64,000 nucleotides of DNA from Rhizobium rosettiformans W3. Its GTDB lineage: Bacteria; Pseudomonadota; Alphaproteobacteria; Rhizobiales; Rhizobiaceae. A program made the translations under genes and the position numbers. The notes under the pieces were generated by a model. The model worked only from the letters and a program-made list of their open reading frames with translations, was not told the origin of the DNA and made no database searches. Positions 28,310 to 36,203 of this stretch are shown piece after piece. The first letter of the stretch is position 1. Each line of letters begins with the position of its first letter. Location of the stretch: NCBI RefSeq assembly GCF_004912135.1, contig NZ_STGU01000001.1:609710-673709 (forward strand). Reading direction: 5' to 3'.

Positions 28310-29193
28310 GGCTTGACCCCCATGCGTGCGAGCACCCTGGTATGGGCCATGCCGACGATCGAGACGAGCAGGGCGGCGAGGCCCGCCGCCATGAAGAGGG
28401 CGGCCCAGATCTGGATCGTCTGGCCATAGTAGGAGCCGGACAGCAGACGGGCGCCGAGGCCCGCGACAGCACCTGTCGGCAGTTCACCGACGATCGCCCC
28501 GACCAGCGAGATCGCGATCGCCACCTTCAGGGAGGTGAAGAGATAGGGCATGGAAGCCGGCCAGCGCAGCTTCCAGAAGGTCTGGGAGGGGCTGGCATTG
28601 TAGGTGTGCATGAGATCGAGCAGCAGGATATCGGGGCTGCGCAGGCCCTTCACCATGCCAACGACGATCGGGAAGAAGGAAAGATAGGTGGAAATCAGCG
28701 CCTTGGGCAGAAGTCCGGAGATGCCGATGGAATTCAAGACCACGATGATCATCGGCGCGATGGCAAGGATCGGGATCGTCTGGGAGGCGATGACCCAGGG
28801 CATCAGCGACTTGTCCATGGCCCGGTTGTGAACGATGGCGATGGCGAGCGCGATACCGAGCGCCGTGCCCATGGCAAAGCCCATGAGGGTCGCGGAAAGC
28901 GTGATCCAGGCATGGTAGACGAGGCTGCGCTTGGAGGTGACGGCCTTGTTGATCGTGGTCTCCCAAAGCTCGGCGACGATCTGGTGCGGTGCCGGGAGCA
29001 CCGGACGCTCCTGGGCAAAGGTGCGTTCGACCACCTGGGAGAAGGTGATTTCCTCGCCTGCGCGCGCAGCCTGGTCGCGCACGAAAGGTGCATTCAGATA
29101 GACGACGAAGACGTGCCAGATCACGAGGATTGCGAGAACCACCGTAAGCACCGGCAGGATGCGGTCACGGAAGGTCGAAGGGGCTGATGTCAT
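28306..29193 (-). CDS. ABC transporter permease (second subunit)
   Basis: 295 residues from ATG at 29193 (MTSAPSTFRDRILPVL). One N-terminal helix, then a long periplasmic loop, then the binding-protein-dependent permease domain with the coupling helix in HTYNASPSQTFWKLRWPASMP. The start overlaps the upstream SMR-like gene stop (TGATG), showing tight coupling. Confidence 0.9.
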   Translation of the reverse strand: MTSAPSTFRDRILPVLTVVLAILVIWHVFVVYLNAPFVRDQAARAGEEITFSQVVERTFAQERPVLPAPHQIVAELWETTINKAVTSKRSLVYHAWITLSATLMGFAMGTALGIALAIAIVHNRAMDKSLMPWVIASQTIPILAIAPMIIVVLNSIGISGLLPKALISTYLSFFPIVVGMVKGLRSPDILLLDLMHTYNASPSQTFWKLRWPASMPYLFTSLKVAIAISLVGAIVGELPTGAVAGLGARLLSGSYYGQTIQIWAALFMAAGLAALLVSIVGMAHTRVLARMGVKP

Positions 29194-29528
29194 CAGGCAC
29201 CTCCCTTGGCAGGATAGAGCATCAGGGCCATGGACAGGACACCGAGTGCCACGCCGACCGACTGGATGGGGCTCAGGCGTTCGCCGAAGACGAAGAAGGC
29301 GATGACATTGATGAGGACGAGCTGCGCGATGGCCGATGCCGATATCGCGAGCCCCAGCCCGCCTTCGCGCATCAGCTTCACCATCATCAGATTGCCGATG
29401 CAGTAGAGGGCGAGGGAGGCGATGAGCACCCAGAGCTTGCCGTTGTCGACATAGGCGCGGGAGACGGTGGCGGCACCGAGGAAGGTTGCCATGGCAGCGC
29501 CGAGCCAAAGGAGGAAGGTGGGGTTCAT
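29193..29528 (-). CDS. Small four-helix DMT/SMR-like membrane protein
   Basis: 111 residues with four predicted helices, the size of EmrE. The start (MNPTFLLWLGAAMATFLG) aligns with SMR proteins, but the essential proton/drug-binding Glu of helix 1 (EmrE Glu14) appears as Thr here (AMATFLG against ILAEVIG). It is therefore unlikely to be a standard drug/proton antiporter. It is translationally coupled to the ABC permease and may help the same uptake route, or it may belong to a non-transporting DMT branch. Confidence 0.75.
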   Translation of the reverse strand: MNPTFLLWLGAAMATFLGAATVSRAYVDNGKLWVLIASLALYCIGNLMMVKLMREGGLGLAISASAIAQLVLINVIAFFVFGERLSPIQSVGVALGVLSMALMLYPAKGGA

Positions 29529-29557
29529 GGGGTGGACTCCACTCCTGCGGTACCCGA

Positions 29558-29706
29558 CACCCTCCCCTTGAGGGGGAGGGTCGGAGCGAAGCTCCGGGGT
29601 GGGGTGATGTGCGAGACCTGAGCGTTGATCAATGACGTCGAACTCGTCGTCAGGTTCACCCCCACCCGCCGCTTCGCGGCGACCTCCCCCCTCAAGGGGG
29701 AGGTGG
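29558..29706. repeat. Mosaic palindromic element, type A (149 bp)
   Basis: Begins CACCCTCCCCTTGAGGGGGA and ends with the near inverse GGGGGAGGTGG, with GGGTGGGG/CCCACCC sub-arms and a unique centre. It is the same length as the copy at 31378-31526 and shares its arms almost base for base. With the type B copy that follows, it fills the 351-bp gap inside the transporter operon between the ATPase and SMR-like genes. Confidence 0.82.
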
Positions 29707-29743
29707 GGAGCGCGTTGCCGGCGTTCACAACGCCGGCGGCCTT

Positions 29744-29858
29744 GCCCCTCATCCGCCTGCCGGCACCTTCTCCCCGTTGCGACGGGGAGAAGGGACGTGC
29801 GGCACCGCGCTGGCCATCCCCTCTCCCCGCCTGCGGGGAGAGGGTCAGGGTGAGGGGC
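29744..29858. repeat. Palindromic element, type B variant (115 bp)
   Basis: GCCCCTCATCCG, an 8-base GC stem, then CACCTTCTCCCC on the left. Inverse-like GGGGAGAGGG through GTGAGGGGC on the right. It is a shorter relative of the 189-bp elements at 33.2 and 33.8 kb and ends 21 bp before the ATPase stop codon. Confidence 0.72.
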
Positions 29859-29879
29859 ATCTTACCCACAAGCGCCACA

Positions 29880-30668
29880 CTATTCCTCATAGCTATGCCC
29901 CGCCTTCAGGCCCTCGCGCACCCGGTGCGCGATCTCCAAGAACTCCGGCGTCTCGCGGATGTCGAGCGGACGCTCCTTCGGCAGCGTCGACTCGATGATG
30001 TCGGTCACCCGGCCGGGCCGCGGGCTCATGACGACGATCTTGGTCGAGAGGTAGACGGCTTCGGGGATCGAATGGGTGACGAAGCAGATCGTCTTGTTGG
30101 TGCGTGCCCAGAGCTTCAAGAGCTCGGAGTTCAGGTGGTCGCGGACGATTTCGTCGAGCGCCCCGAAGGGTTCGTCCATCAGCAGCAGGTCGGCGTCGAA
30201 GGCGAGCGCGCGGGCGATCGAGGCGCGCTGCTGCATGCCGCCTGACAGTTGCCAGGGGTATTTCTTGGCAAAGCCCGAAAGGTTGACCAGTTCCAGCGTC
30301 TGTTCGATGCGCTTCTTCTTCTCGTGGGCGCTGTAGCCCATGATTTCGAGCGGCAGCGCGATGTTGTTTTCGATCGTGCGCCAGGGATAAAGCGCCGCCG
30401 CCTGGAAGACATAGCCGTAGGAGCGCGCCTTGCGGGCCTCTTCCGGCGTCATGCCGTTGACGGTGATGTCGCCACCCGTGTGTTTCTCGAGATCGGCGAT
30501 GACGCGCAGGAAGGTGGTCTTGCCGCAGCCGGAGGGGCCGATGAAGGAGACGAAATCGCCCTTCTTCACCTCGAGATCGACATTCGACAGGGCGTGGACG
30601 GGCCCGTCATTGGTCTCGAAGGTGAGGCTCAGGTTCCTGGCCGAGACGACGGAGTTGGGTGCATTCAT
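29880..30668 (-). CDS. ABC transporter ATPase (NitT/TauT type)
   Basis: 262 residues. Walker A GPSGCGKT, signature LSGGMQQRASIARAL, Walker B LLLMDEPFGALDE, and H-loop in CFVTHSIPEAV. It energises the two permeases downstream. It is the first gene of the minus-strand transporter operon and diverges from the cupin gene with 124 bp between starts, probably sharing a promoter region. Confidence 0.93.
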   Translation of the reverse strand: MNAPNSVVSARNLSLTFETNDGPVHALSNVDLEVKKGDFVSFIGPSGCGKTTFLRVIADLEKHTGGDITVNGMTPEEARKARSYGYVFQAAALYPWRTIENNIALPLEIMGYSAHEKKKRIEQTLELVNLSGFAKKYPWQLSGGMQQRASIARALAFDADLLLMDEPFGALDEIVRDHLNSELLKLWARTNKTICFVTHSIPEAVYLSTKIVVMSPRPGRVTDIIESTLPKERPLDIRETPEFLEIAHRVREGLKAGHSYEE

Positions 30669-30792
30669 GCGCTAGGACCAATCGGGTTTGTTGCAAAGGC
30701 CGTCTGCCTCTTGCATTCTTTTGACATGCGGCCGCTCGGGAGCAGCGGATAAAGGATGGCGGGCCGGCCGCCGGGAAGAAGAGGACGGGACA

Positions 30793-31206
30793 ATGGACGC
30801 ATCAGCAAAGCCCACCTGCCGGATCGTGAAGCCCGGCCATACCTATGAGGGCAAGCAGGGACTGAGTTATTTCGAAGGCATCGCTGCCGAGACGGTGGGT
30901 GCCAAGGGTATCTGCATGCATGTGCTGACGATGCCGCCCGGCGCGCGGGCCAAGGCGCATCTGCATGAGAGCCACGAGACGGCGATCTACATGCTCTCCG
31001 GCCAGGCACATACCTGGTATGGCGACCGGCTGGAAAACCATGTCGTGGTTCACGCGGGCGAGCTGTTCTACATTCCGGCCGGCGTGCCGCATCTGCCGGC
31101 AAACCTGTCGAATGCGCCCTGCACGGCGATCATTGCGCGCACCGACCCGAACGAGCAGGAAAGCGTGGTCTTGCTGCCGCAGCTGGATGGCTTGGTCGAG
31201 GTGTGA
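30793..31206 (+). CDS. Cupin-domain protein
   Basis: 137 residues from ATG at 30793 (MDASAKPTCRIVKPG), with GAGGACGGG upstream. A single cupin barrel: motif 1 has the metal ligands in AHLHESHETAIYMLSG, motif 2 has GELFYIPAGVPHLPANL. Likely a metal-dependent small-molecule enzyme or sensor. Its position, divergent from the transporter and convergent with dihydropyrimidinase, suggests a role in the same catabolism, but the reaction is unknown. Confidence 0.82.
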   Translation: MDASAKPTCRIVKPGHTYEGKQGLSYFEGIAAETVGAKGICMHVLTMPPGARAKAHLHESHETAIYMLSGQAHTWYGDRLENHVVVHAGELFYIPAGVPHLPANLSNAPCTAIIARTDPNEQESVVLLPQLDGLVEV

Positions 31207-31210
31207 GTGA

Positions 31211-31260
31211 CCTCTTCTTCCCAGGGGGGGGAAGGTGGCGCGCAGCGCCGGATGAGGGGG
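31211..31260. repeat. Palindromic element, type B half copy
   Basis: CTTCTTCCC and GGGGAAGGTGGCG followed by CGCCGGATGAGGGGG form one arm of the type B repeat just after the cupin stop codon. It is degraded relative to the full copies at 33151 and 33801. Confidence 0.6.
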
Positions 31261-31308
31261 CGTGGAGCGCGCTGGTTTGCTGGTGTCTTTGACGTTGGCG
31301 CTTGGGTT

Positions 31309-31593
31309 ACCCCCCTCTGTCCTGCCGGACATCTCGCCCACAAGGGGGGAGAGTGGCTGGGAGAGGCGTTGCGGCCTCACCCTCCCCTTGAGGGGGAGGG
31401 TCGGAGCGAAGCTCCGGGGTGGGGTGATGTGGATAGCGCTCGTATGCTGCTGTGACGTCGAACTCGTCGCCGGGGTCGCCCCCACCCGCCGCGTTGCGGC
31501 GACCTCCCCCCTCGAGGGGGAGGTGGGTCCCGAGAATGTCGCGGCCGATCTCCCCCCTTGTGGGGGAGATGTCACGAAGTGACAGAGGGGGGT
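31309..31593. repeat. Type C element split by a nested type A element
   Basis: The left arm at 31309-31350 (ACCCCCCTCTGTCCTGCC through CAAGGGGGGA) and right arm at 31549-31593 (CTCCCCCCTTGTGGGGGAGA through ACAGAGGGGGGT) are the two ends of the type C repeat seen intact at 9207-9365. Between them sits a complete 149-bp type A element (31378-31526). Together with the adjacent type B half it fills the 416-bp gap between the convergent cupin and dihydropyrimidinase genes. Confidence 0.8.
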
Positions 31594-31622
31594 AAGACCG
31601 CGCGCCAACGCCATGGAACCGC

Positions 31623-33080
31623 TTACACCCCCGTCGCCGGGATGCCCGTGCGTTCCACCTTGCGCGGCGCCACGAGTTCCTTCCAGGTCGAGAGCGCCTT
31701 GGAGACCGCCGGGAAGGGTTCGCGACGCACGAACTTGCCGTGGCCCTCACGGGTCTTCACCGCGCTCTCTTCAATCGCGACATAACCGCGGGTCAGCGTG
31801 TAGCGCGGCAGGCCTGTCACTTCCTTGCCCTCGAAGACATTGTAGTCGATCGAGGACTGCTGGGTCTTGGCGGAGATGGTCTTGGAGCGCTTGGGATCCC
31901 AGACCACGAGGTCGGCATCGGCGCCGACGAGCACGGCGCCTTTCTTCGGGTATATGTTGAGGATCTTGGCGATGTTGGTCGAGGTGACCGCGACGAATTC
32001 GTTCATCGTCAGGCGGCCGGTCGCAACGCCATAAGTCCAAAGCATCGGCATGCGGTCTTCAAGGCCACCGGTGCCGTTCGGGATCTTGGCGAAGTTGCCG
32101 ACGCCGAAGCGCTTCTGTTCGCTTGTGAAAGCGCAGTGGTCGGTGGCAACGACCGAGAGCGAGCCCGACTGCAGACCGGCCCAGAGTGAGTCCTGGTGCT
32201 GCTTATTGCGGAAGGGGGGCGACATGACGCGGCGGGCGGCGTGGTCCCAGTCCTTGTTGAAATATTCGCTCTCGTCGAGCGTCAGGTGCTGGATCAACGG
32301 CTCGCCGTAAACGCGCATACCCTTCTGGCGGGCGCGGCGGATCGCTTCATGGGCCTGTTCGCAGGAGGTGTGCACGACATAGAGCGGCACGCCCGCCATA
32401 TCGGCCAGCATGATGGCGCGGTTCGTCGCTTCGCCCTCAACCTCGGGCGGACGGGAATAGGCGTGCGCCTCCGGGCCATTGTTGCCTTCGGCCAGCAGCT
32501 TTGCGGTCATCGAAGCGACGACGTCGCCGTTTTCGGCATGCACCATCGGCAGCGCGCCAAGTTCTGCGCAGCGCTGGAAGGAGGCGAACATCTCGTCATC
32601 GTTCACCATCAGCGCGCCCTTGTAGGCCATAAAGTGCTTGAAGGTGTTGATGCCGCGATCCTGGACGACCGTCTTCATCTCGTCGAAGACGCGTTCGTTC
32701 CAGCCGGTGATCGCCATGTGGAAGGAATAGTCCGCCGTGGCCCGCGAGGTCTTGTTGTCCCACATCTGCAAGGCTTCGAGCAGCGACTGATCCGGGCCGG
32801 GCAGGCAGAAGTCCACGACCATGGTCGTGCCGCCGGAGAGGCCGGCGCGGGTGCCGCTTTCGAAATCATCGGCAGAGTAGGTGCCCATGAAGGGCATTTC
32901 GAGATGCACATGCGGATCGATGCCGCCCGGCATGACATAGCAGCCCGCCGCATCCAGCACGGTGTCGCCGGACAGGTTCGGTCCGATCTCGACGATCACG
33001 CCCCCCTCGATCTTGACGTCGGCCTTGTAGGTCAGATCGGCGGTGACGATCGTGCCGCCCTTGATGACTGTGGTGGTCAT
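31623..33080 (-). CDS. hydA: Dihydropyrimidinase (D-hydantoinase family)
   Basis: A 485-residue cyclic amidohydrolase that opens dihydrouracil or dihydrothymine to N-carbamoyl-beta-amino acids (PydB step). The binuclear zinc site is visible: His-x-His in IDPHVHLEMP, the carbamylated Lys in MAYKGALMV, His in VHAENGD and VVHTSCEQAH, and Asp in ATDHCAFTSEQKRFG. The length is normal. It lies downstream of the beta-ureidopropionase gene on the same strand, the two now separated by a DUF559 gene and two palindromic elements. Confidence 0.93.
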   Translation of the reverse strand: MTTTVIKGGTIVTADLTYKADVKIEGGVIVEIGPNLSGDTVLDAAGCYVMPGGIDPHVHLEMPFMGTYSADDFESGTRAGLSGGTTMVVDFCLPGPDQSLLEALQMWDNKTSRATADYSFHMAITGWNERVFDEMKTVVQDRGINTFKHFMAYKGALMVNDDEMFASFQRCAELGALPMVHAENGDVVASMTAKLLAEGNNGPEAHAYSRPPEVEGEATNRAIMLADMAGVPLYVVHTSCEQAHEAIRRARQKGMRVYGEPLIQHLTLDESEYFNKDWDHAARRVMSPPFRNKQHQDSLWAGLQSGSLSVVATDHCAFTSEQKRFGVGNFAKIPNGTGGLEDRMPMLWTYGVATGRLTMNEFVAVTSTNIAKILNIYPKKGAVLVGADADLVVWDPKRSKTISAKTQQSSIDYNVFEGKEVTGLPRYTLTRGYVAIEESAVKTREGHGKFVRREPFPAVSKALSTWKELVAPRKVERTGIPATGV

Positions 33081-33150
33081 GTGGTCTCTCCCCGTGTCGT
33101 GTTCTTGATGCTTGCGCGGTTGGTTCGCGTTTGTGCCTTCGCCTGCGGCG

Positions 33151-33339
33151 CCCCCTCATCCGGCGCTACGCGCCACCTTCTCCCCTCTGGGGAGAAGAGG
33201 TCACGCAGACGTTGCGCGCCCCGACCTTCTGTTCGGACGCTGCGGCGACGTGAGCGAATACTGGGGTCCGACGAGGCCACCGCGCGCTCCCTCTTCTCCC
33301 CAGCGGGGAGAAGGTGGTCCGAAGGACCGGATGAGGGGG
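33151..33339. repeat. Palindromic element, type B, full copy 1 (189 bp)
   Basis: Ends are inverted: CCCCCTCATCCGG-N9-CCACCTTCTCCCC at the left and its complement at the right, where each N9 is a small self-complementary stem (cgctacgcg and tccgaagga). The centre is unique. The same length, orientation and flanking GCGCGGAGCG as copy 2 at 33801-33989. The copies bracket the DUF559 gene. Confidence 0.85.
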
Positions 33340-33369
33340 CGCGGAGCGAAGGCCGTAGCAGCATGGCGA

Positions 33370-33795
33370 TTACCGGTTCCTTTGCAACGCTGGTGAGAAG
33401 CGGATAGCGTCGCAAGGGTCTACGATCTGGCCCTGCAGAACGGCGAGAATTGTGTTCAGGACGGCGCGGCGTTCCTGCAGGACCTCGGCGTTCCAAAACC
33501 GAAGCACAGAGTAACCCTGCACGTTCAGCCACTCGGTTCGTCGTTCGTCGCGTTCGTTCTCCGCATGTTGGCTGCCGTCAAGCTCCACCACAAGCCTCTG
33601 TTCGCGGCACACAAAATCAACGATATAGACACCGATGGGGATCTGGCGGCTGAATTTGTGGCCATTCAGTTGACGATTGCGGAGGTCACCCCAGAGACGG
33701 TATTCGGCTTCGGTGTCGTTGTTGCGAAGGCTGCGGGCCTGGACTGTTTTTCCGGGCAGCCTTTTTGTCGGATCTTGCGGGTGTGTCATGGCCAT
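33370..33795 (-). CDS. DUF559 (VSR-like endonuclease fold) protein
   Basis: 141 residues from ATG at 33795 (or 33789). The core blocks RLWGDLRNRQLNGHKFSRQ, VYIVDFVCREQRLVVELDG and SQHAENERDERRTEWL are those of DUF559, a very-short-patch-repair-like nuclease fold. The Asp in VDF, Glu in VVELDG and His in SQH are candidate metal ligands. Biological role is unknown. It is tightly bracketed by two direct copies of the 189-bp palindromic element: 30 bp from its stop and 5 bp from its start. Confidence 0.85.
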   Translation of the reverse strand: MAMTHPQDPTKRLPGKTVQARSLRNNDTEAEYRLWGDLRNRQLNGHKFSRQIPIGVYIVDFVCREQRLVVELDGSQHAENERDERRTEWLNVQGYSVLRFWNAEVLQERRAVLNTILAVLQGQIVDPCDAIRFSPALQRNR

Positions 33796-33800
33796 TCGGC

Positions 33801-33989
33801 CCCCCTCATCCGGCGCTATGCGCCACCTTCTCCCCGAGGGGGAGAAGAGGTCACGCTGTCGTCGTGCGCTCAATGCGTTCCATGATGCGATCCAGCGGGG
33901 CTTAAGGTCAATGGTTACCTCAGACGTGGCAACGCGCTCCCACTTCTCCCCAGCGGGAAGAAGGTGGCCCAACGGGCCAGATGAGGGGG
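33801..33989. repeat. Palindromic element, type B, full copy 2 (189 bp)
   Basis: Same arms as copy 1 (CCCCCTCATCCGG, a variable stem, CCACCTTCTCCCC, and the inverse at the other end) and the same 189-bp length, but a different central sequence. It is directly oriented relative to copy 1. It starts 5 bp from the DUF559 start codon and ends 15 bp before the stop codon of the beta-ureidopropionase gene. Confidence 0.85.
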
Positions 33990-34004
33990 CGCGGAGCGAG
34001 CGTG

Positions 34005-35258
34005 TCACCCGACAATCTCCGCCGTCTCCAGAACCGCCCGGAGCAGCACGTCGCAGCCGGCGCTGGCCCAGTCCTTGGAAATCTCCTCCGCCTCGTTGTG
34101 GCTCAAGCCGCCGACGCAGGGGCACATGATCATGGTTGCGGGCGCCACCTTGGCGGCCCAGCAGGCATCGTGGCCGGCGCCGGAGATGATGTTCATGTGG
34201 CTGTAGCCGAGATCTTCCGCCGCCTTGCGGACAGAGGCGACGAGGGTCGGGTCGAAGGTCACCGGATCGAAATGACCGACGGCCTCGATCGAACAGCCGA
34301 CGCCCAGAGCCGCGCAGATTTCGCCGGCTTCCTTCTCGATCCTCGCGCGCATGCCGTCGAGCTTGGCCTGCTCCGGCGAACGGATGTCGACGGTGAAGAT
34401 CACCGTGCCCGGAAGCACGTTGCGGGAATTGGGCGAGAACTTCACCTGGCCGACGCCGCCGACGCAGCCTGGCTGATTGTCCATGGCGACCGTCTGTACC
34501 ATCTCCATGATGCGGGCCATGGCAAGACCGGCATTGACACGGTGGTTCATCGGGGTTGAGCCGGTATGGGCTTCCTTGCCGGTCAGGGTGAATTCCAGCC
34601 ACCAGAGACCCTGACAGTGGGTGACCACACCGATCTGCTTCTCTTCGGCTTCGAGGATCGGGCCCTGTTCGATGTGATATTCGAAATAGGCGTGCATCTT
34701 GCGGGAGCCGACCTCTTCGTCGCCGACCCAGCCGATGCGCTTCAACTCGTCACCGAAGTTCTTGCCCTCCATGTCCTTGCGGGCATAGGCGTAATCCTGC
34801 GTCAGCACGCCGGCGAAGACGCCGGAGGCGAGCATGGCGGGTGCGAAACGGGCGCCTTCCTCGTTGGTCCAGTTGGTGACGACGATGGGATGCTTGGTCT
34901 TGATGTTGAGGTCGTTCATCGAGCGCACGACTTCGAGACCTGCGAGCACGCCAAGCACGCCGTCATACTTGCCGCCGGTCGGCTGCGTGTCGAGGTGGCT
35001 GCCGACGTAAACGGGCAGCGCGTCGGGATCTGTGCCGGGGCGCGTCATGAACATGTTGCCCATGGTGTCGACGCCCATGGTCAGCCCGGCATCCTCGCAC
35101 CAGCGTTGGAAGAGGCGACGACCCTCGGCATCCTCATCGGTCAGGGTCTGGCGATTGTTGCCGCCGGCAATACCGGGGCCGATCTTCGCCATCTCCATGA
35201 GCATGTCCCACAGCCGATCGCCGTTCACGCGAAGGTTCGTGCCGGGTTGCGCCGTCAT
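34005..35258 (-). CDS. pydC: Beta-ureidopropionase / N-carbamoyl amino acid hydrolase (M20)
   Basis: 417 residues of the peptidase M20/HyuC type. Metal-site blocks: YVGSHLDTQPTGGKYDG, TNWTNEEGARFAPAM, YFEYHIEQGPILE, ISGAGHDACWAA. It would hydrolyse N-carbamoyl-beta-alanine to beta-alanine, CO2 and ammonia, the last step of reductive pyrimidine breakdown. Allantoate amidohydrolases share the fold, but the neighbouring dihydropyrimidinase, RutR and PreAT favour the pyrimidine role. It is divergent from rutR, and a RutR-like operator lies between them. Confidence 0.88.
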   Translation of the reverse strand: MTAQPGTNLRVNGDRLWDMLMEMAKIGPGIAGGNNRQTLTDEDAEGRRLFQRWCEDAGLTMGVDTMGNMFMTRPGTDPDALPVYVGSHLDTQPTGGKYDGVLGVLAGLEVVRSMNDLNIKTKHPIVVTNWTNEEGARFAPAMLASGVFAGVLTQDYAYARKDMEGKNFGDELKRIGWVGDEEVGSRKMHAYFEYHIEQGPILEAEEKQIGVVTHCQGLWWLEFTLTGKEAHTGSTPMNHRVNAGLAMARIMEMVQTVAMDNQPGCVGGVGQVKFSPNSRNVLPGTVIFTVDIRSPEQAKLDGMRARIEKEAGEICAALGVGCSIEAVGHFDPVTFDPTLVASVRKAAEDLGYSHMNIISGAGHDACWAAKVAPATMIMCPCVGGLSHNEAEEISKDWASAGCDVLLRAVLETAEIVG

Positions 35259-35396
35259 TGCAGATCCTCACCTGTTTTACAGGGGTTCGGATCTTCCGCC
35301 CGTTCCCCAAGTTCCCGGGGTCAGCAACAGCGGCTTGTCTTTGTCTTTTCCGCTGTCGTATCGGCAGTTGCCTTTATTTGACATCTGTCCAATAAT

Positions 35397-35412
35397 TTGA
35401 CCGACTGGTAAA
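35397..35412. promoter_or_regulatory. RutR-like operator between pydC and rutR
   Basis: TTGACCGACTGGTAAA matches the E. coli RutR consensus TTGACCA-NN-TGGTCAA at 12 of 14 defined positions. It is in the 288-bp divergent gap, about 140 bp from each start, so it could control both rutR and pydC. The assignment rests on the adjacent RutR homologue. Confidence 0.6.
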
Positions 35413-35546
35413 ACATTACAACTTCCATCACGGCACTCAAGACAAAATCGGCAAAAATCTGCGACAAAAAACAAAGCAGATGCACAGATTTTGAGCGGTG
35501 ATATTCTTGAGTGACTTCAGGGTCTTAGGCGGGGAACAACTCTAAG

Positions 35547-36203
35547 ATGGCAATACCCAGAGCGGCGCAAACCCAGAGGCGGACGCGGATCCAGGAGGAG
35601 AAAGAGGAGCTCATCCTGGAAGCGGCGCTGGAGGTGTTTTCGCAGCGGGGATTCCATGGCTCGACGATCGACCAGATCGCCGAGGTCGCCGGCATGTCCA
35701 AGCCCAATCTGCTCTATTATTTCCGCACCAAGGAGGCGATGCACCGGGCGCTGATCGACCGGGTGCTGGAGAACTGGCTCGAACCGTTGCAGGCTTTCGA
35801 TGCCGAGGGCGATCCGGAGCAGGAGATCCGCTCCTATATTCGCCGAAAGCTCGAGATGGCACGGGACTTCCCGCGCGAAAGCCGGCTCTTTGCCAACGAG
35901 ATCTTGCAGGGCGCGCCGCATATCATGGCGGTCTTGGAGGGGCCGCTCAAAGAGCTGGTCGACGAGAAGGCCGAGGTTATCCGGGCCTGGATCGCGAGCG
36001 GCAAGGTGCGTGACTGCGATCCGCACCACATGATCTTCTCGATCTGGTCGACGACCCAGCACTATGCCGATTTCGACGTCCAGGTGAAGGCTGTGCTGGG
36101 GACAGGCCGCGGGGAGACGGATCGGTTCGAAGAGGCGGCAGGTTTCCTGGAAGGCCTGTTCGTCAGCGGCCTGATCGTCAAGCCGGTGCCTGTCAGTCCC
36201 TGA
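35547..36203 (+). CDS. rutR: TetR-family pyrimidine regulator RutR
   Basis: 218 residues. The N-terminal helix-turn-helix (AALEVFSQRGFHGSTIDQIA, GMSKPNLLYYFRTKEAM) and the C-terminal domain blocks (KLEMARDFPRESRLFANEI, LVDEKAEVI, IWSTTQHYADFDVQV) align closely with E. coli RutR, which senses uracil and thymine. Here it likely represses the pyd genes until pyrimidine is present. Its 3' end overlaps the convergent EamA gene by 11 bp. Confidence 0.92.
   Translation: MAIPRAAQTQRRTRIQEEKEELILEAALEVFSQRGFHGSTIDQIAEVAGMSKPNLLYYFRTKEAMHRALIDRVLENWLEPLQAFDAEGDPEQEIRSYIRRKLEMARDFPRESRLFANEILQGAPHIMAVLEGPLKELVDEKAEVIRAWIASGKVRDCDPHHMIFSIWSTTQHYADFDVQVKAVLGTGRGETDRFEEAAGFLEGLFVSGLIVKPVPVSP

Noticed and set aside
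30669..30792. Possible RutR site between the ATPase and cupin genes (AGGACCAATCGGGTTT)
   Set aside because: Only about nine of fourteen positions agree and symmetry is poor, so it is not distinguishable from chance.
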